A DNA stretch of 64,000 nt. Origin: Roseiconus lacunae. Its GTDB lineage: Bacteria; Planctomycetota; Planctomycetia; Pirellulales; Pirellulaceae. Numbering within the stretch: the first letter of the stretch is position 1; each line of letters begins with the position of its first letter. The notes under the pieces were generated by a model. The model was not told where the DNA came from. It saw only the letters and a program-made list of their open reading frames with translations, and searched no databases. Made by a program: the position numbers and the translations under genes. Positions 1-10,800 of this stretch are shown here, in pieces. The DNA lies in assembly GCF_008312935.1 (NCBI RefSeq), contig NZ_VSZO01000008.1, positions 1 to 64,000 on the forward strand. The letters run 5' to 3'.

Positions 1-260
1 TCCCGGTGCTCTGTCCCCGGGACTCCCCTGGCTGATGCTTGCAAATCAGCCGATCGGCGTTAGCCGCGGTTCCTACGAGCCGACCAACCTAGACCTACCG
101 AGTGCCGCCCGCCCAACCCGGTGCTCTGTCCCCCAGAACGACCAACCCAGTGCTCTGTCCCCGAGAATAATCTCCCGGTGCTCTGTCCCCGGGACTCCCC
201 GACCAACCCGGTGCTCTGCCCACCGGGCTCCCTTCTCTGTGCTCAGTCCCCCGAGGAACA
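1..260. repeat. Cluster of short direct repeats, core CCGGTGCTCTGTCCCC
   Basis: The core GGTGCTCTGTCCCC, or a one- to two-base variant, occurs at about 3-20, 118-134, 146-162, 173-190 and 207-220, with a decayed sixth copy near 234-252. Several copies are joined by the same GACCAAC linker and flanked by GGGACTCCCC. The spacing is irregular (27 to about 100 bp). Both strands have open frames here, but they only translate the repeat and show no domain. It looks like a non-coding interspersed repeat tract, perhaps REP-like. No transposase is visible next to it inside the window. Confidence 0.7.
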
Positions 261-563
261 CGGCGAACAGCCCCACACCAACGCCGAAAATAACCGACAA
301 ATTTGAAAGCAATTCGACATGGACACCTGGGTCACGACCTCCGCCCCCGTGCCCAATTAGCGCGCACTTCGGCGTTCACCACCCTGCCTGTCGCGTGCAC
401 AACTTTCAAGCACCGCCCTTTTGCTTGCGTAAGTCGTTTTGAAAGCATCGTTTACGAATCGGCGTTTGACGATGCTCGATGATCGACGCATCCAACCGCA
501 CGAGCGACACAGCGAACGACGTTGCTCACTCAAAACGAAAATGCTTGCAAAGGAATCTCGCCG

Positions 564-1277
564 ATGGCCGATCTCAACCCGAAGGAATCCAACCCCCAGG
601 TGACCCCCGAAGCCGCGCCCGCCGCCAACGAACTACGCTACGCCAGTGACCCCGACCCGGCTAAAGAGGCGACCCTGCCAACGCTGGACATCACCATCGA
701 AGAGGCCAACGGTGACTACGAAAGCCGCTGCAAGCAATGCATGGAATTGGCACAAGAAGCCTTCGCGATGACCGGAAGCTGGGTCCTCTTCTACCGGGTG
801 ATCCTGGGAACCAACGGGGTTGTCGCCAAACTGTTCCCCGACTCCAGCGAATACCAGCAATTCCTCGCCAGCGAGTACCACGCGACGCTTCACGAAATGC
901 TCGCCGCCATCCGCAGCCAAGATCAGTCGAAAGCGGACTCGGCTGAACCCGAACGAATGATCACCATTCGCATTCCGCGGTCGCTCCACGAAGCACTCCA
1001 AGAAGAAGCAAAGGGAAGCGGCCTCAGCATCAACAAGCTTGCGATCAGCAAGCTTCTGCTGCCCGTCAACCCACGATTTGTCCCCGAACAACAAGGGCGC
1101 CGTCGCGGCCGGAAACCCGGCCCACAAGGCACCCGCAACAAACTCGGCTCCGTTTCCAACGAGGACGCACAACAACCCGGCCACACCCCGGTCCAGCGAA
1201 TCGATTTCCAGCACGCCAACGCTGTCCGCGAAAACAACTCGCCGGCCCACCACTGGGGAAACCAACCACGCGGTTAA
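564..1277 (+). CDS. HicB-like ribbon-helix-helix protein with basic C-terminal tail
   Basis: A 237-residue protein. Residues about 130-165 form a ribbon-helix-helix DNA-binding segment: strand MITIRIPRSLHEAL, then a helix with SGLSINKLAISKLL. This is the signature seen in HicB/Arc-type antitoxins and small regulators. The tail is basic, with the AT-hook-like stretch RRRGRKPGPQG, then low-complexity Asn/Pro/His-rich sequence. The N-terminal 60 residues are acidic and Pro/Ala-rich. The start at 564 (MADLNPKE) follows AAAGGA at good spacing; the frame stays open back to a TTG at 522. No HicA-like toxin lies beside it, so a chromosomal regulator is as likely as an antitoxin. The target is unknown. 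Confidence 0.7.
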   Translation: MADLNPKESNPQVTPEAAPAANELRYASDPDPAKEATLPTLDITIEEANGDYESRCKQCMELAQEAFAMTGSWVLFYRVILGTNGVVAKLFPDSSEYQQFLASEYHATLHEMLAAIRSQDQSKADSAEPERMITIRIPRSLHEALQEEAKGSGLSINKLAISKLLLPVNPRFVPEQQGRRRGRKPGPQGTRNKLGSVSNEDAQQPGHTPVQRIDFQHANAVRENNSPAHHWGNQPRG

Positions 1278-1345
1278 CAACCAGGCGACACTGCGGACGG
1301 AAACCAAAAGATTCGCCGGAGCTTAACACCGCCCGGCAGAACGCC

Positions 1346-1385
1346 CCCTGCCCGCGACAGCCATGCCCTGCCCGCGACAGCCAAG
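1346..1385. repeat. Two-copy 20-bp tandem repeat
   Basis: The unit CCCTGCCCGCGACAGCCA(T/A)G is present twice in direct tandem, with one base changed. It lies between the HicB-like gene and the 3' end of rsmE. No hairpin or T-tract was seen that would make it a terminator. Confidence 0.75.
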
Positions 1386-1412
1386 CCAACCATCGAGAGA
1401 TGCGAGGCTTAG

Positions 1413-2123
1413 CTAGCAATCCGCTAGTCGCGCCGCGACCAAACACGCGGCTGTCTCGATCCGATAGATACGCGGCCCCAAACCAACCGGCTCAAACCCA
1501 GCCTTACGGGCTCGCGATACCTCGAGGTCCGACAGCCCACCCTCGGGACCGATCACAACCATCGCCCCCGATTGCGCGTCGGCACAAACAGAACTGAGCA
1601 ACCGACCGCCGGGGTGGGCGACCCATCGTGCGGTCGCAGGCCCGTCATCGAGCGAATCCAGAAACTGCGAGAAGCCGACCGGCTCGGCAACATCCATCAA
1701 GATGTTCCGGCCGCTTTGCTTGCACGACTCGATCACGACTCGGCGCAGCTTTGTCACCATCGCCGCACTGGGTGGCCGCTGAGTCCGCTCGCAAACCAAA
1801 GGAACCAAATGGCGCACGCCGAGTTCCGCCAACCGCTCGACTAATTCCTTTGCACGGTCGCCCTTGGGCATCGCGATTGCTAGTGAGCAGGGGCGACCTG
1901 ATTCACGGTCGACCAGTTCCGGCGGCATCGAGCTCACCGTGCAGCTTCGCTTATCGATCGCAGCAACCGAAGCAACCGATTGCCACCCGGCACCATCAAA
2001 CAGCTCGATCTCATCATCGGGCTGCAATCGCATCACCCGGGACGCATGACGCGACTCTTCGTCGCTTAGAGAAACGATACCGCCATCGCGGGGCAAGTCG
2101 GGAACAAAGTACCGTCGGGTCAC
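1413..2123 (-). CDS. rsmE: 16S rRNA (uracil1498-N3)-methyltransferase RsmE
   Basis: A 236-residue cytoplasmic SPOUT methyltransferase, the usual family length. It methylates N3 of U1498 in the 16S rRNA decoding region using S-adenosylmethionine. The N-terminal PUA-like domain shows RRYFVP and the ESRHASRVMRLQ stretch. The C-terminal trefoil-knot domain has AMPKGDRAKELVERLAELGV, the motif VIGPEGGLSDLE near residues 190-201, and LGPRIYRIETA near 215-225, which together form the SAM pocket. The gene stands alone, transcribed towards the HicB-like gene. It ends in TAG at 1413. Confidence 0.93.
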   Translation of the reverse strand: MTRRYFVPDLPRDGGIVSLSDEESRHASRVMRLQPDDEIELFDGAGWQSVASVAAIDKRSCTVSSMPPELVDRESGRPCSLAIAMPKGDRAKELVERLAELGVRHLVPLVCERTQRPPSAAMVTKLRRVVIESCKQSGRNILMDVAEPVGFSQFLDSLDDGPATARWVAHPGGRLLSSVCADAQSGAMVVIGPEGGLSDLEVSRARKAGFEPVGLGPRIYRIETAACLVAARLADC

Positions 2124-2201
2124 AACAACTACCTACCATCAACACAGTATCCCGCCGGGGTACGACACGCCCCGGCTCGAAGAGCGATGATAGGGTAACG
2201 A

Positions 2202-3530
2202 CTATTCGGCAAACCGATAGATCGCATCGGCGGTGCGAATGACCAATGAGTTTTCGACGGCGGCAAAGCTTGCCATGATCTGTCCGTCGAGCTGGCTTTC
2301 GGAAACCACTTCAGCATCACGCCCCGCCGACATCACCGTGACCGTCCCTTCGTGAGAACCGAAATAGAGACGGCCATCGACCAGCAGCGGCGACGCACTG
2401 TGCTTTCCGCCGATCCGCTTCTTCCAAACCATCTGTCCGCTATCGGCTTCAAAGCAACTGGCAATTCCGTTGTCATCGATCACGTAAACCAAGCCGTCGT
2501 GCAACACCGGTGAAGGCTTCGTGGGAATGCCCTTTGGAACTGTCCAGACGACATGCGACGAAGAAACATCGCCTTCGCCGTCGACCCGCACCGCCCAGAG
2601 CTGCGCCTTGCCGAACCCGGTGGAAAAATAAACGACCCCATCGCCATAGACCGGTCGCGGGACCACAGAAAACCCCTTGCCGTGATAGGCACGCCAGATC
2701 TCATTCCCCGTCTCTGGTTGATAGGCGACTATCCATTGGCTGCCCATGCAAATCAATTGCTCACGCCCGCGCGGATCGACGATCTTGATCGGTGTGCAGT
2801 ACGCCTTCTTTTGGTCACCGCTGGGCGCGACCATCTCAGGTCGATCGACTTCCCAAACCGTCTTTCCGGTGGACTTGTCGAGCGCAACTACATACTGACG
2901 CTCCATCCCATCCTGGATAAGCACTAACCGATCCCCATCAACAAATGGCGAGCTTCCCGGGCCGACGGCATGGTCAAGAGGCAACCTTCGACTCCAAACT
3001 ATTTCGCCGCCCGTGCGATCAACGCAGAAAGTCCCAAATGTACCGAAGTGGCAGTAAACATTTCCGCCACTAATGACCGGAGTAGGTGACGCATAGCTGT
3101 TGAGCGGGTGAATCGGATCGGGCTGCTCGACAGTCGTCAGGTCGACTTGCCGAAGCAACTCTCCGGTCTTGAAATCCACCGAGACCAGCTTCAGATCGAT
3201 TTGCTTTGCGACCGCGCGTTGCTTGAGATGCTTTTCCTCAACGCCAGCTTGGCGGAGCATCGCGACGCGCTCTTCTTCGGTCGGAATGGCTTCGATCGCC
3301 GTCGTCATCCAAACGACGCCGTCGGCGATGACCGGCGATGACCAAGCTTTCCCCGGCAACGCCGTTTTCCAAAGCAGATTTTCATCTTCGCCGACGGTCA
3401 GCGGAACGCTTTGACCGACAACAACGCCGTCCCCCGCGGGCCCACGAAACTGAGGCCAAGGTGCGCCGGCAGAAACAGCGGACGCAATCAAAATCGGCAA
3501 AAACGCGGCGTGCGGAAACAAACGATGCAT
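2202..3530 (-). CDS. Secreted PQQ-like beta-propeller protein (BamB-like repeats)
   Basis: A 442-residue protein with an N-terminal signal peptide (hydrophobic FLPILIASAVSAGA). WPQFRGPAGDG follows, the characteristic opening of planctomycete PQQ-repeat proteins. The rest is a beta-propeller of blades with Trp-docking motifs such as GKTVWEV, GNEIWRAYHG and SGQMVWKKRIGG. The fold is shared by BamB and by quinoprotein dehydrogenases. No dehydrogenase catalytic Ca/PQQ site can be made out, so a binding or scaffold role is more likely than redox catalysis. Expected in the periplasm or outside the cell. The ATG at 3530 sits directly before the signal peptide. Confidence 0.85.
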   Translation of the reverse strand: MHRLFPHAAFLPILIASAVSAGAPWPQFRGPAGDGVVVGQSVPLTVGEDENLLWKTALPGKAWSSPVIADGVVWMTTAIEAIPTEEERVAMLRQAGVEEKHLKQRAVAKQIDLKLVSVDFKTGELLRQVDLTTVEQPDPIHPLNSYASPTPVISGGNVYCHFGTFGTFCVDRTGGEIVWSRRLPLDHAVGPGSSPFVDGDRLVLIQDGMERQYVVALDKSTGKTVWEVDRPEMVAPSGDQKKAYCTPIKIVDPRGREQLICMGSQWIVAYQPETGNEIWRAYHGKGFSVVPRPVYGDGVVYFSTGFGKAQLWAVRVDGEGDVSSSHVVWTVPKGIPTKPSPVLHDGLVYVIDDNGIASCFEADSGQMVWKKRIGGKHSASPLLVDGRLYFGSHEGTVTVMSAGRDAEVVSESQLDGQIMASFAAVENSLVIRTADAIYRFAE

Positions 3531-3636
3531 GGCAGGGCTTCGCGAGGCGGGAAGAAATCAGACCAGATCGGCCCGATTATAGCCTCGGAGTTTTTTTGAT
3601 GCGATTTCCCTTTCGCCATTCAGCCGCGCATTCGGA

Positions 3637-4386
3637 TCACAGCTCCTTGACGCGCACGCCTTTCCAACGAACCTTTCCCGACTTGCCACTATGAATTTGC
3701 AATCCAAAATAACCTTCGGCATAGGTCCCGTCATCTTGCCAATGCGCTGCCGGCACACCGTTAATCCAAGTCTTGACGTCGTTACCTTGAACCTTGATCG
3801 TCAAACGGTTCCATTCACCTTCCTTCAGCGCCTGCCGTGCTTCGGCATGCTGCTTCAGCCATAGCGGGTAAAAATACCCACCACAGCTTTGGCCGTAGAT
3901 GCCACCGGACCAGCCACGATCTTGCGAGAAACCTTCCATCTCCGCTTGTGGCCCGTAGACGGTTTCTTTGTCGCCTTTCTTGCGAAGTTTAGCGCGGAAC
4001 ATCACTCCCGAATTCCCGTCCTCTTCCCATTTCATTTCACAAGTGAAAATGAAATCCTTGTAGTCATCGCGTTCGCTGCTCAAGTAGGTACTAGGTGACC
4101 CCGGCACACAGGTCCCGATCACCTCACTATCGACCGCTTCGAATTTGCACTCACCGCCGATCGGTCGCCAACCGTCAAGATTATTGCCATTAAACAGAGG
4201 CTCAAAACCTTCGCCCAACGCTGGCTCCGATTCCGTGTTGATCAACATCTCTGCCGGGTTCGGTGCATTTTGCTGTTTTTCGTATTTGTCGATCCACTTT
4301 TGTTGCGACGGATCGAGCTCACCGGCACCTGCGACGGAAGCCAGTAGAGCGGTGGCAGCTAAGAAACAACGACAAATCATGCGCAT
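3637..4386 (-). CDS. Secreted DUF1080 (3-keto-disaccharide hydrolase-like) protein
   Basis: A 249-residue protein. The ATG at 4386 opens a signal peptide (MRMICRCFLAATALLASVAGA); the frame runs further upstream but that extension has no signal. After a short linker comes a single DUF1080 jelly-roll: FEPLFNGNNLDGWRP near the start, GNSGVMFRA in the middle, and a C-terminal core with WNRLTIKVQGNDVKTWING and GYFGLQIHSGK. The family is very expanded in planctomycetes and several members cleave 3-keto-glycosides. The substrate here cannot be read. It ends about 100 bp before the PQQ-propeller gene starts on the same strand, so the two could be co-transcribed. Confidence 0.85.
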   Translation of the reverse strand: MRMICRCFLAATALLASVAGAGELDPSQQKWIDKYEKQQNAPNPAEMLINTESEPALGEGFEPLFNGNNLDGWRPIGGECKFEAVDSEVIGTCVPGSPSTYLSSERDDYKDFIFTCEMKWEEDGNSGVMFRAKLRKKGDKETVYGPQAEMEGFSQDRGWSGGIYGQSCGGYFYPLWLKQHAEARQALKEGEWNRLTIKVQGNDVKTWINGVPAAHWQDDGTYAEGYFGLQIHSGKSGKVRWKGVRVKEL

Positions 4387-4826
4387 AAAAATCTTCGAGT
4401 AAGGGGGCAAACGAAATCTGAATGAATGACAAGGTCTGGCGCGGAATCGGAACACGAGTGGAAATCGCTCTCTACGACTCGTAGATGGAACATCGGCGAA
4501 TCGGCCGCGAACCGGCATTCTACCCCAAGGCGACGACCAACGAGAGCGCCTTCGCTGCGGATTCGGCAATGCCCGAGCGAACCAACCAAAGACTGAACAG
4601 CACGAATTCCGCGCTAACTCGAAGTCACCACTTTCCCGACGAAGACCCATTCGGCGCACATTCGTCAAGCGGGACAAATGCTCATTAATTCCGGATGAAC
4701 GCCGCCCTAATTTCCCCCTACGACCGGAATCTTCCCTATTATCTTATCCCTGGTGACTGAAAAGACTTCTCACCCGACCGATGCAAGCCCCGCGGTCTGA
4801 CAGACCATCCTTGGGCCAGCATCCAG
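4387..4826. other. Divergent intergenic region between the DUF1080 and giant-protein genes
   Basis: 440 bp with no convincing gene; the short frames on either strand have no domain or ribosome binding site. It must hold the promoters of the two divergent genes. An AT-rich block CTATTATCTTATCC at about 4736-4749, in an otherwise GC-rich stretch, could supply a -10 element for the giant gene, but no matching -35 is clear. Confidence 0.4.
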
Positions 4827-7800
4827 ATGCCCCCCTTCATGCGATTGACAGGCACTTTGATGTCCGAGCGAACTATTCGAACTCGTCTGGAACCCCGTTC
4901 GACGACACTCAGGCACCGCCGTCGCCGACTGCTTCAAGAGCAGCTTGAAGCCCGCGTCGTGCTTTCGGCGACGATCGGAAACAACATCGACGTCGGCGAC
5001 TCGCTGCAAAATTACCGCCTGGCCATCGCGGCCACTGAAGAATACACGGCGTACTTCGGAGGCGAGACTCAGGCTCTGGCGGCGATTGAGGACTTTGTCG
5101 ACGACGTCAACGAGATCTTTGAAAAGGAACTTTCGATCCACTTTGACTTGGTCAGTGGTACCAACACGATCTTCGACGCATCGATTGGCGAGTTTGACTC
5201 TTACACCAACGGCAACACGTCGGCGATGCTCAATGAAAACACCGCGATTCTGAACGGGATCGTCGGTGAATCCAACTACGACATCGGACATGTTTTTGGT
5301 CTGGCGATCAGCGGAGGGCAAGGTCTGGCCGGCCTCGGCGTTGTGAACACCATTTACAAGGGACGCGGCGCATCGATTCATGCGATGCCCCAAGGCACTT
5401 CTTGGGTGCATCTTGTCGCGCATGAATTCGGCCACCAGTTCAATGCCGAACACACCTTCAACGGCAATACTTATGGATCGACCGCTGGCAGCCGATCCGC
5501 GACAAGCGCTTACGAACCGGCCAGTGGTTCGACGCTGATGAGCTATGCCGGAATCGCAGGCCAAGACAACTTGCAATCCGACCCGGATCCGTATTTTCAC
5601 TCCGCAAGCTTTGAAGAAATCCAATCGTTCATCGCTTCGACGGCCCCACCGAATTCGACCACGCCGCTGAGCAACAACGTCCCCACGGTTAGCGGTGGAG
5701 CCGACTACACGATCCCACAGGGAACCCCATTTGCCTTGACCGCGACCGGTAATGACGCCGACGCGGCAGACACGTTGACGTACACTTGGGAACAGCTTGA
5801 CCTGGGGTCGGCGATGAGTTTGCCGCTGACTGACAACGGGGACAGCCCGCTGTTTCGATCGTTTCCACCGAGTACGGAACCGACTCGGGTGTTTCCCAAA
5901 CTGAGCGATCTTGCCGCAGGAGTCGACACGGCGGCGATCGGCGAGACGTTACCAACGACAGCACGAGAGTTAAACTTTCGCGCGAGCGTTCGCGACGGTA
6001 ACGGAGGAATCCATAGTGACGACGTCAAGCTAACTGTGGTCAACACCGCGACCCCGTTTTCGGTGACCAGTCCGAACACGGGTGTGAACTGGGCCGGGGG
6101 AAGCAATCAAACGATCAGCTGGAACACAGCGGGAACTCAATCGGCGCCCTTCAACGTTTCATCGGTCGATATCGACTTGTCGATCGATGGTGGATTGACT
6201 TATCCAATTTCGCTGATTTCTGGAACGGCGAATGACGGATCAGAAACGCTGACGATTCCGAATCTGGACACCTCCAATGCGAGAGTTCGAGTCAGCGCTG
6301 TCGGGAATGTGTTTTTCGATCTCTCTGACACCGACTTTACAATTGCAGCAGACGCCGGAGCGCCGGGAATCTCGATCGTCGAGTCGGCCGGATCCACCCA
6401 AATCGGTGAACCGGGTCTGCTGGGAAGTTCGCCGATCGATACGTACCTCCTGTCGTTGACGACGACACCAACTTCCGCAGTCGAAGTGACTGTCTCGGCG
6501 GATGCGCAAACCGAAGTCAGCTTAGACGGCAATAGTTTTTCAAACAGCGTCATCGTTTCGAAATCTGACACTTCCGCCAGCACGATCTACGTCCGCGGTC
6601 TTGACGATACCGATGCCGAAGGCGTTCACTCGGGAGTCATCACACATACGGTCAGCACCAGTGGCGATGCGAACTACCCCATTGGCCTAAACGGGCCGCC
6701 GATCACGGCTTCGATCGGTGACGACGAAGTGCAGCCTGTCATCGGCACGGATTTTGACCGACCGGGTGAACCGTCGCCCGAAAACTGGACGCTCACCACG
6801 GGTGCCTCAACCTACAGCAACTTGATTCGCGAAGACGGCGTTGTCACCACAGTCGACCTGAGCATTACGCGAAGCGGCGGATCCGGCGCGAACCTTTCCG
6901 ACTCGCCGACCGCACCACTTCATACACCCGACCTCGCCGACATCGGTGGCAACTATATCGCGGCAAACTCGATCACGCTTACCTGGTCGGGTTTGGACGC
7001 CGGAGTGGACTACAACGTCTACCTGTTTCTGACCGAAAATTTTGGCATCGATGTCCATCAATCCGTCGCGATCACGGGCGAGACTTCTTTGCCGGTTTTT
7101 GAACAAGACACCCGAGGCCTTGGCAGCGTGCTGTATGTCAATGACAGTCTAGCCAACCCGAGCAAACCGCTTGAAGACGACGCGGTCACGGTGACGGCAG
7201 ACGCCAGCGGGCAAATCCAAGCGGTGGTGACAAACCTTCTCGCATCCGACTACGCGATTCTCGCCGGTACCGGCATCCAACTCGCGGCGGCGTCGACGCC
7301 AAGCATCAACGCGTCGCTCGCGGCCACCACCGATGGCGACGAAGAAGGCCCCATCGATATCGTCTTTACAGTCTCGCTGAATCAAGCCAACGACAGCGGC
7401 GCGCCGATCACATTCGACTTGACCGATGTGGGTACCGGTTCCGCAACCAGCGGACTCGATTACACCGAGATCGCAAACGGGACCCAAGTCACCATCGGGG
7501 TCGGTCAAACGACTGGCACCGTATCGATCGCGGTTTCCGACGACGCATTGGTCGAAGGAACGGAAACATTGGTAGCGCAAATCGCTAGTCCCAGCGACCC
7601 CAATGTCACGATTGTCGCCGATAGCGCGACGGCACAGATCTTTGACAACGAAGGCGGCGGAACGCTTACCGTCGACATCGATGCCGATGCGATTTCGGAA
7701 TCGGCCGGAGCGGGCGTCACCACGGTGACGATCACACGCAACACCGACACCACCGCGCCGTTAGATCTTGTCATTGCCAACAACGATCCGTCTGAAATTT

Positions 7801-10800
7801 CGATCCAGTCGAACGTGACCATTCCCGCAGGCTCGGCCTCGGTAACGATTCCGCTTGATGCGGTCAACGACAGCTACCTTGACGGCGTTCAATTGGCCAG
7901 CATCACCGTGTCGGAAGTCGGCTATGACGGATCAATCAATCTGGACCCGACTTTTGGGTCTGCCGGAATCGTGTCGACCAATCTCCGTAACAACATCAGT
8001 CCGACTGGATTCGATTTGCTGATCGATCCGAACGGACGCATCGTCACCGGTGGCCGCGACGAAACGCTCGACGATACGATACAGGTTGCACGATTCAACG
8101 AAGACGGGTCACCGGATTTGTCCTTCGGAACCAATGGATTTGCCGCCGTCACCGTTAGCTCTGAAACCAGCGTTCGTATCAGCCGAATCTTGCGCGGCGA
8201 CGATGGCCGCTTGACCATCATCGGTCGAACCTCCTCCGGTGGATTTATCGCCCGGCTAACCTCGACCGGCGCGCTTGACACTTCTTTCGATTCAGATGGA
8301 ATCCTTCCGGTTTCACTGCGTTATTTTCGCGATGGCTTGATTCATCCAGACGGCTCGGTCACGGCGATCAGCGCTGAATCCGTCTTGCGTTACAGCGACG
8401 ACGGATCGCTGGACAATACATTCGGGATCAATGGCGAACTGACTCCAATTCTTGATCCCGCGTTCGACGAAACTTATTCGAGTATCGTCGAACAAGCGGA
8501 TGGAAAGTTCGTGATCGCAGGAACCACGGATGTGTCTAGCGACCGGCGTGATGTCTTTGCCGCTCGTTTCAATGCCGACGGAACGATCGACACATCGTTC
8601 GGCAGTAACGGGTACCGAGCTGTCAACGTCAACACGCAGTATCCGACGTTAGAAAAGGTCGAGATCACTTCCGATGGTGGCATCCTGCTCGTCGGCGGTG
8701 CGCGATCTCCGTTGGACTGGCTGATGGCGAAATTGGACTCAACCGGCGACTTAGACACCAACTTTGGACTCGACGGTCTAAGTTCCGTCGACTTTGAGGG
8801 ATCGCGTGACGAGGCTTACGATGTCGTCCTACAAGAAGACGGCAAAATACTTGTGTTTGGTGGAGGCTTTGTCATCGGCAATGGCGACGATCGAGCGATG
8901 GCTCGCTTCAACGCCGACGGAAGTCTGGACACGACGTTTAGCGATGATGGGTACACCACATTCCCACCCTTCACGCCGACCGAATTCGAAGGCATGCGAG
9001 CTGCAGCGCTTACTGCCGATGGCAAAGTTGTCACGTTGTCGGGTTGGGTTGCCGACTTCCAAATCGAACGATGGATCTTGCCACAAGGATTGGCAGGATC
9101 AGATACCGTCGCGGTCACCGACGATGATGTCATCGGCGTTGGTTACCTTGCTGGCATCGATGTCGATTTCAATCTTAACCCGCCGACCAATTGGGGCTCG
9201 ACCGAGTATCTCTATGGGATCGACCGGGGAAATTTGCTGGGCGAAGATGGGAACCGAACCCCATTCGACGTTCAATCTGATATTGCCGGAACGTCTTTCA
9301 CCTACTCGTCGTCTCCGAATGCAAACACGATCCCCCAGCACACTCAGTCACTGGCCAACCTCGCTGGCTTTTCGACCAATTCCACCGGCAACTCCTTTAC
9401 CTCGACGATCAGCGACCTGACGCCAGGTGAGCAATATCGAATTTACTTGTTTGCTCATGAAACGACAGGGTCAACGTTTTCCCAAGAAGTCACCTTGGTC
9501 GGTGACAACACGATCAGCTTCACGCAATCGTTGACGCATGGGAACTTGCATGTCAATGCATCGCAAGGTTCCAACAACGAACAACTTGATTCTTACGCTG
9601 AATTGGTCACCGCGGATGCCAATGGCGAAATCGCGGTCAGCATTGCCCCCGCGAGCGGATCAGCCGGCGTCGTTCTGTCGGGTTTTGCCATCCAACACAT
9701 CGTGACGTCCAACGACCGAGTCACAGTCTCGATCGATTCAACATCGATCAGCGAAAATGGAGGCTCTGCAACTGGGACAGTCACACGCAATACCGGGACG
9801 ACTGGGGAGTTGGTCGTCACGTTGACCAGCAGTGACACCACCGAAGCAACCGTGCCGACAACGGTGACGATCCCCGACGGCAGCGACACAGTGAACTTCA
9901 CCATCACCGCGGTTGACGATGCGATCATTGACGGCGATCAATCGGTGACGATCACGGCGACCGCGACGAATCATCTTTCCGGTGATGCCAGCTTGGACGT
10001 TATCGATGACGAAGAATTGGCAACGGGGCCATTGATCGGAATTGATTTTGGCTCCACCTCCTCTTCACCGGCGAGTCCGACAAACTGGAATGCCTACACA
10101 TTCCTCGGACAAGCGAACGCGACGAACCTACTCGCCGAAGACGGCACCACTACTGAAGTGGACATCCAAACCACCGTCACCAACGGTTCGGCCGCCGGCG
10201 CCGGCCCCTTCGCCAGTGAACTCCCCCAGCACGCCCAATCACTTGCCGGGATCGCCGGATATGCGACCGGCAGTTCAGCCCTGCAAAGCCGGTTCAGCGA
10301 CCTGATCGCGGGGGCCGAATACGCCGTTTACTTGTTCGCCTACGAACCGCTGACAAACACCTATATCAACGACGTGACGATTACGGGATCGAACACTGAT
10401 TCGTTCACGCAGATCCCTGATTCGGTCCTTTATGTCAACGGCCAGACGGGATCGAGCAACAATTTACTGCAATCGTATGCGTCCTATATCACCGCTGATG
10501 CTAACGGGGAAATCGTCGTCGATATCGCTCCCGGTGCTGGGTCAAGTGGCGTAGTTCTCTCAGCGATGGCGTTGCAGCAGTTGGGGCCTGGTCCCGATCG
10601 CCTCACCGTCGAGCTTGACATGACTTCGATCAGTGAAAACGGAGGCACGGCAACGGGAACCGTCACTCGTAGCACCGGGACATCCGGAAACCTTACGGTG
10701 GACCTTTTTAGCAACGACACAACCGAAGCGACCGTCCCGGCTTCGGTCGTCATCCCCGACGGCAGCGACTCGGTGACGTTCAGTGTCAGCGCGATCGACG

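Noticed and set aside
1-260. CRISPR array
   Set aside because: Repeat spacing is irregular, linkers are shared and not unique, and no cas gene is near.
633-1307. A 224-codon minus-strand frame over the HicB-like gene
   Set aside because: No domain or ribosome binding site; the plus strand carries a clear ribbon-helix-helix motif.
4770-5624. A 284-codon minus-strand frame over the start of the giant gene
   Set aside because: It crosses the conserved protease region of the giant protein and its own translation resembles no protein domain.
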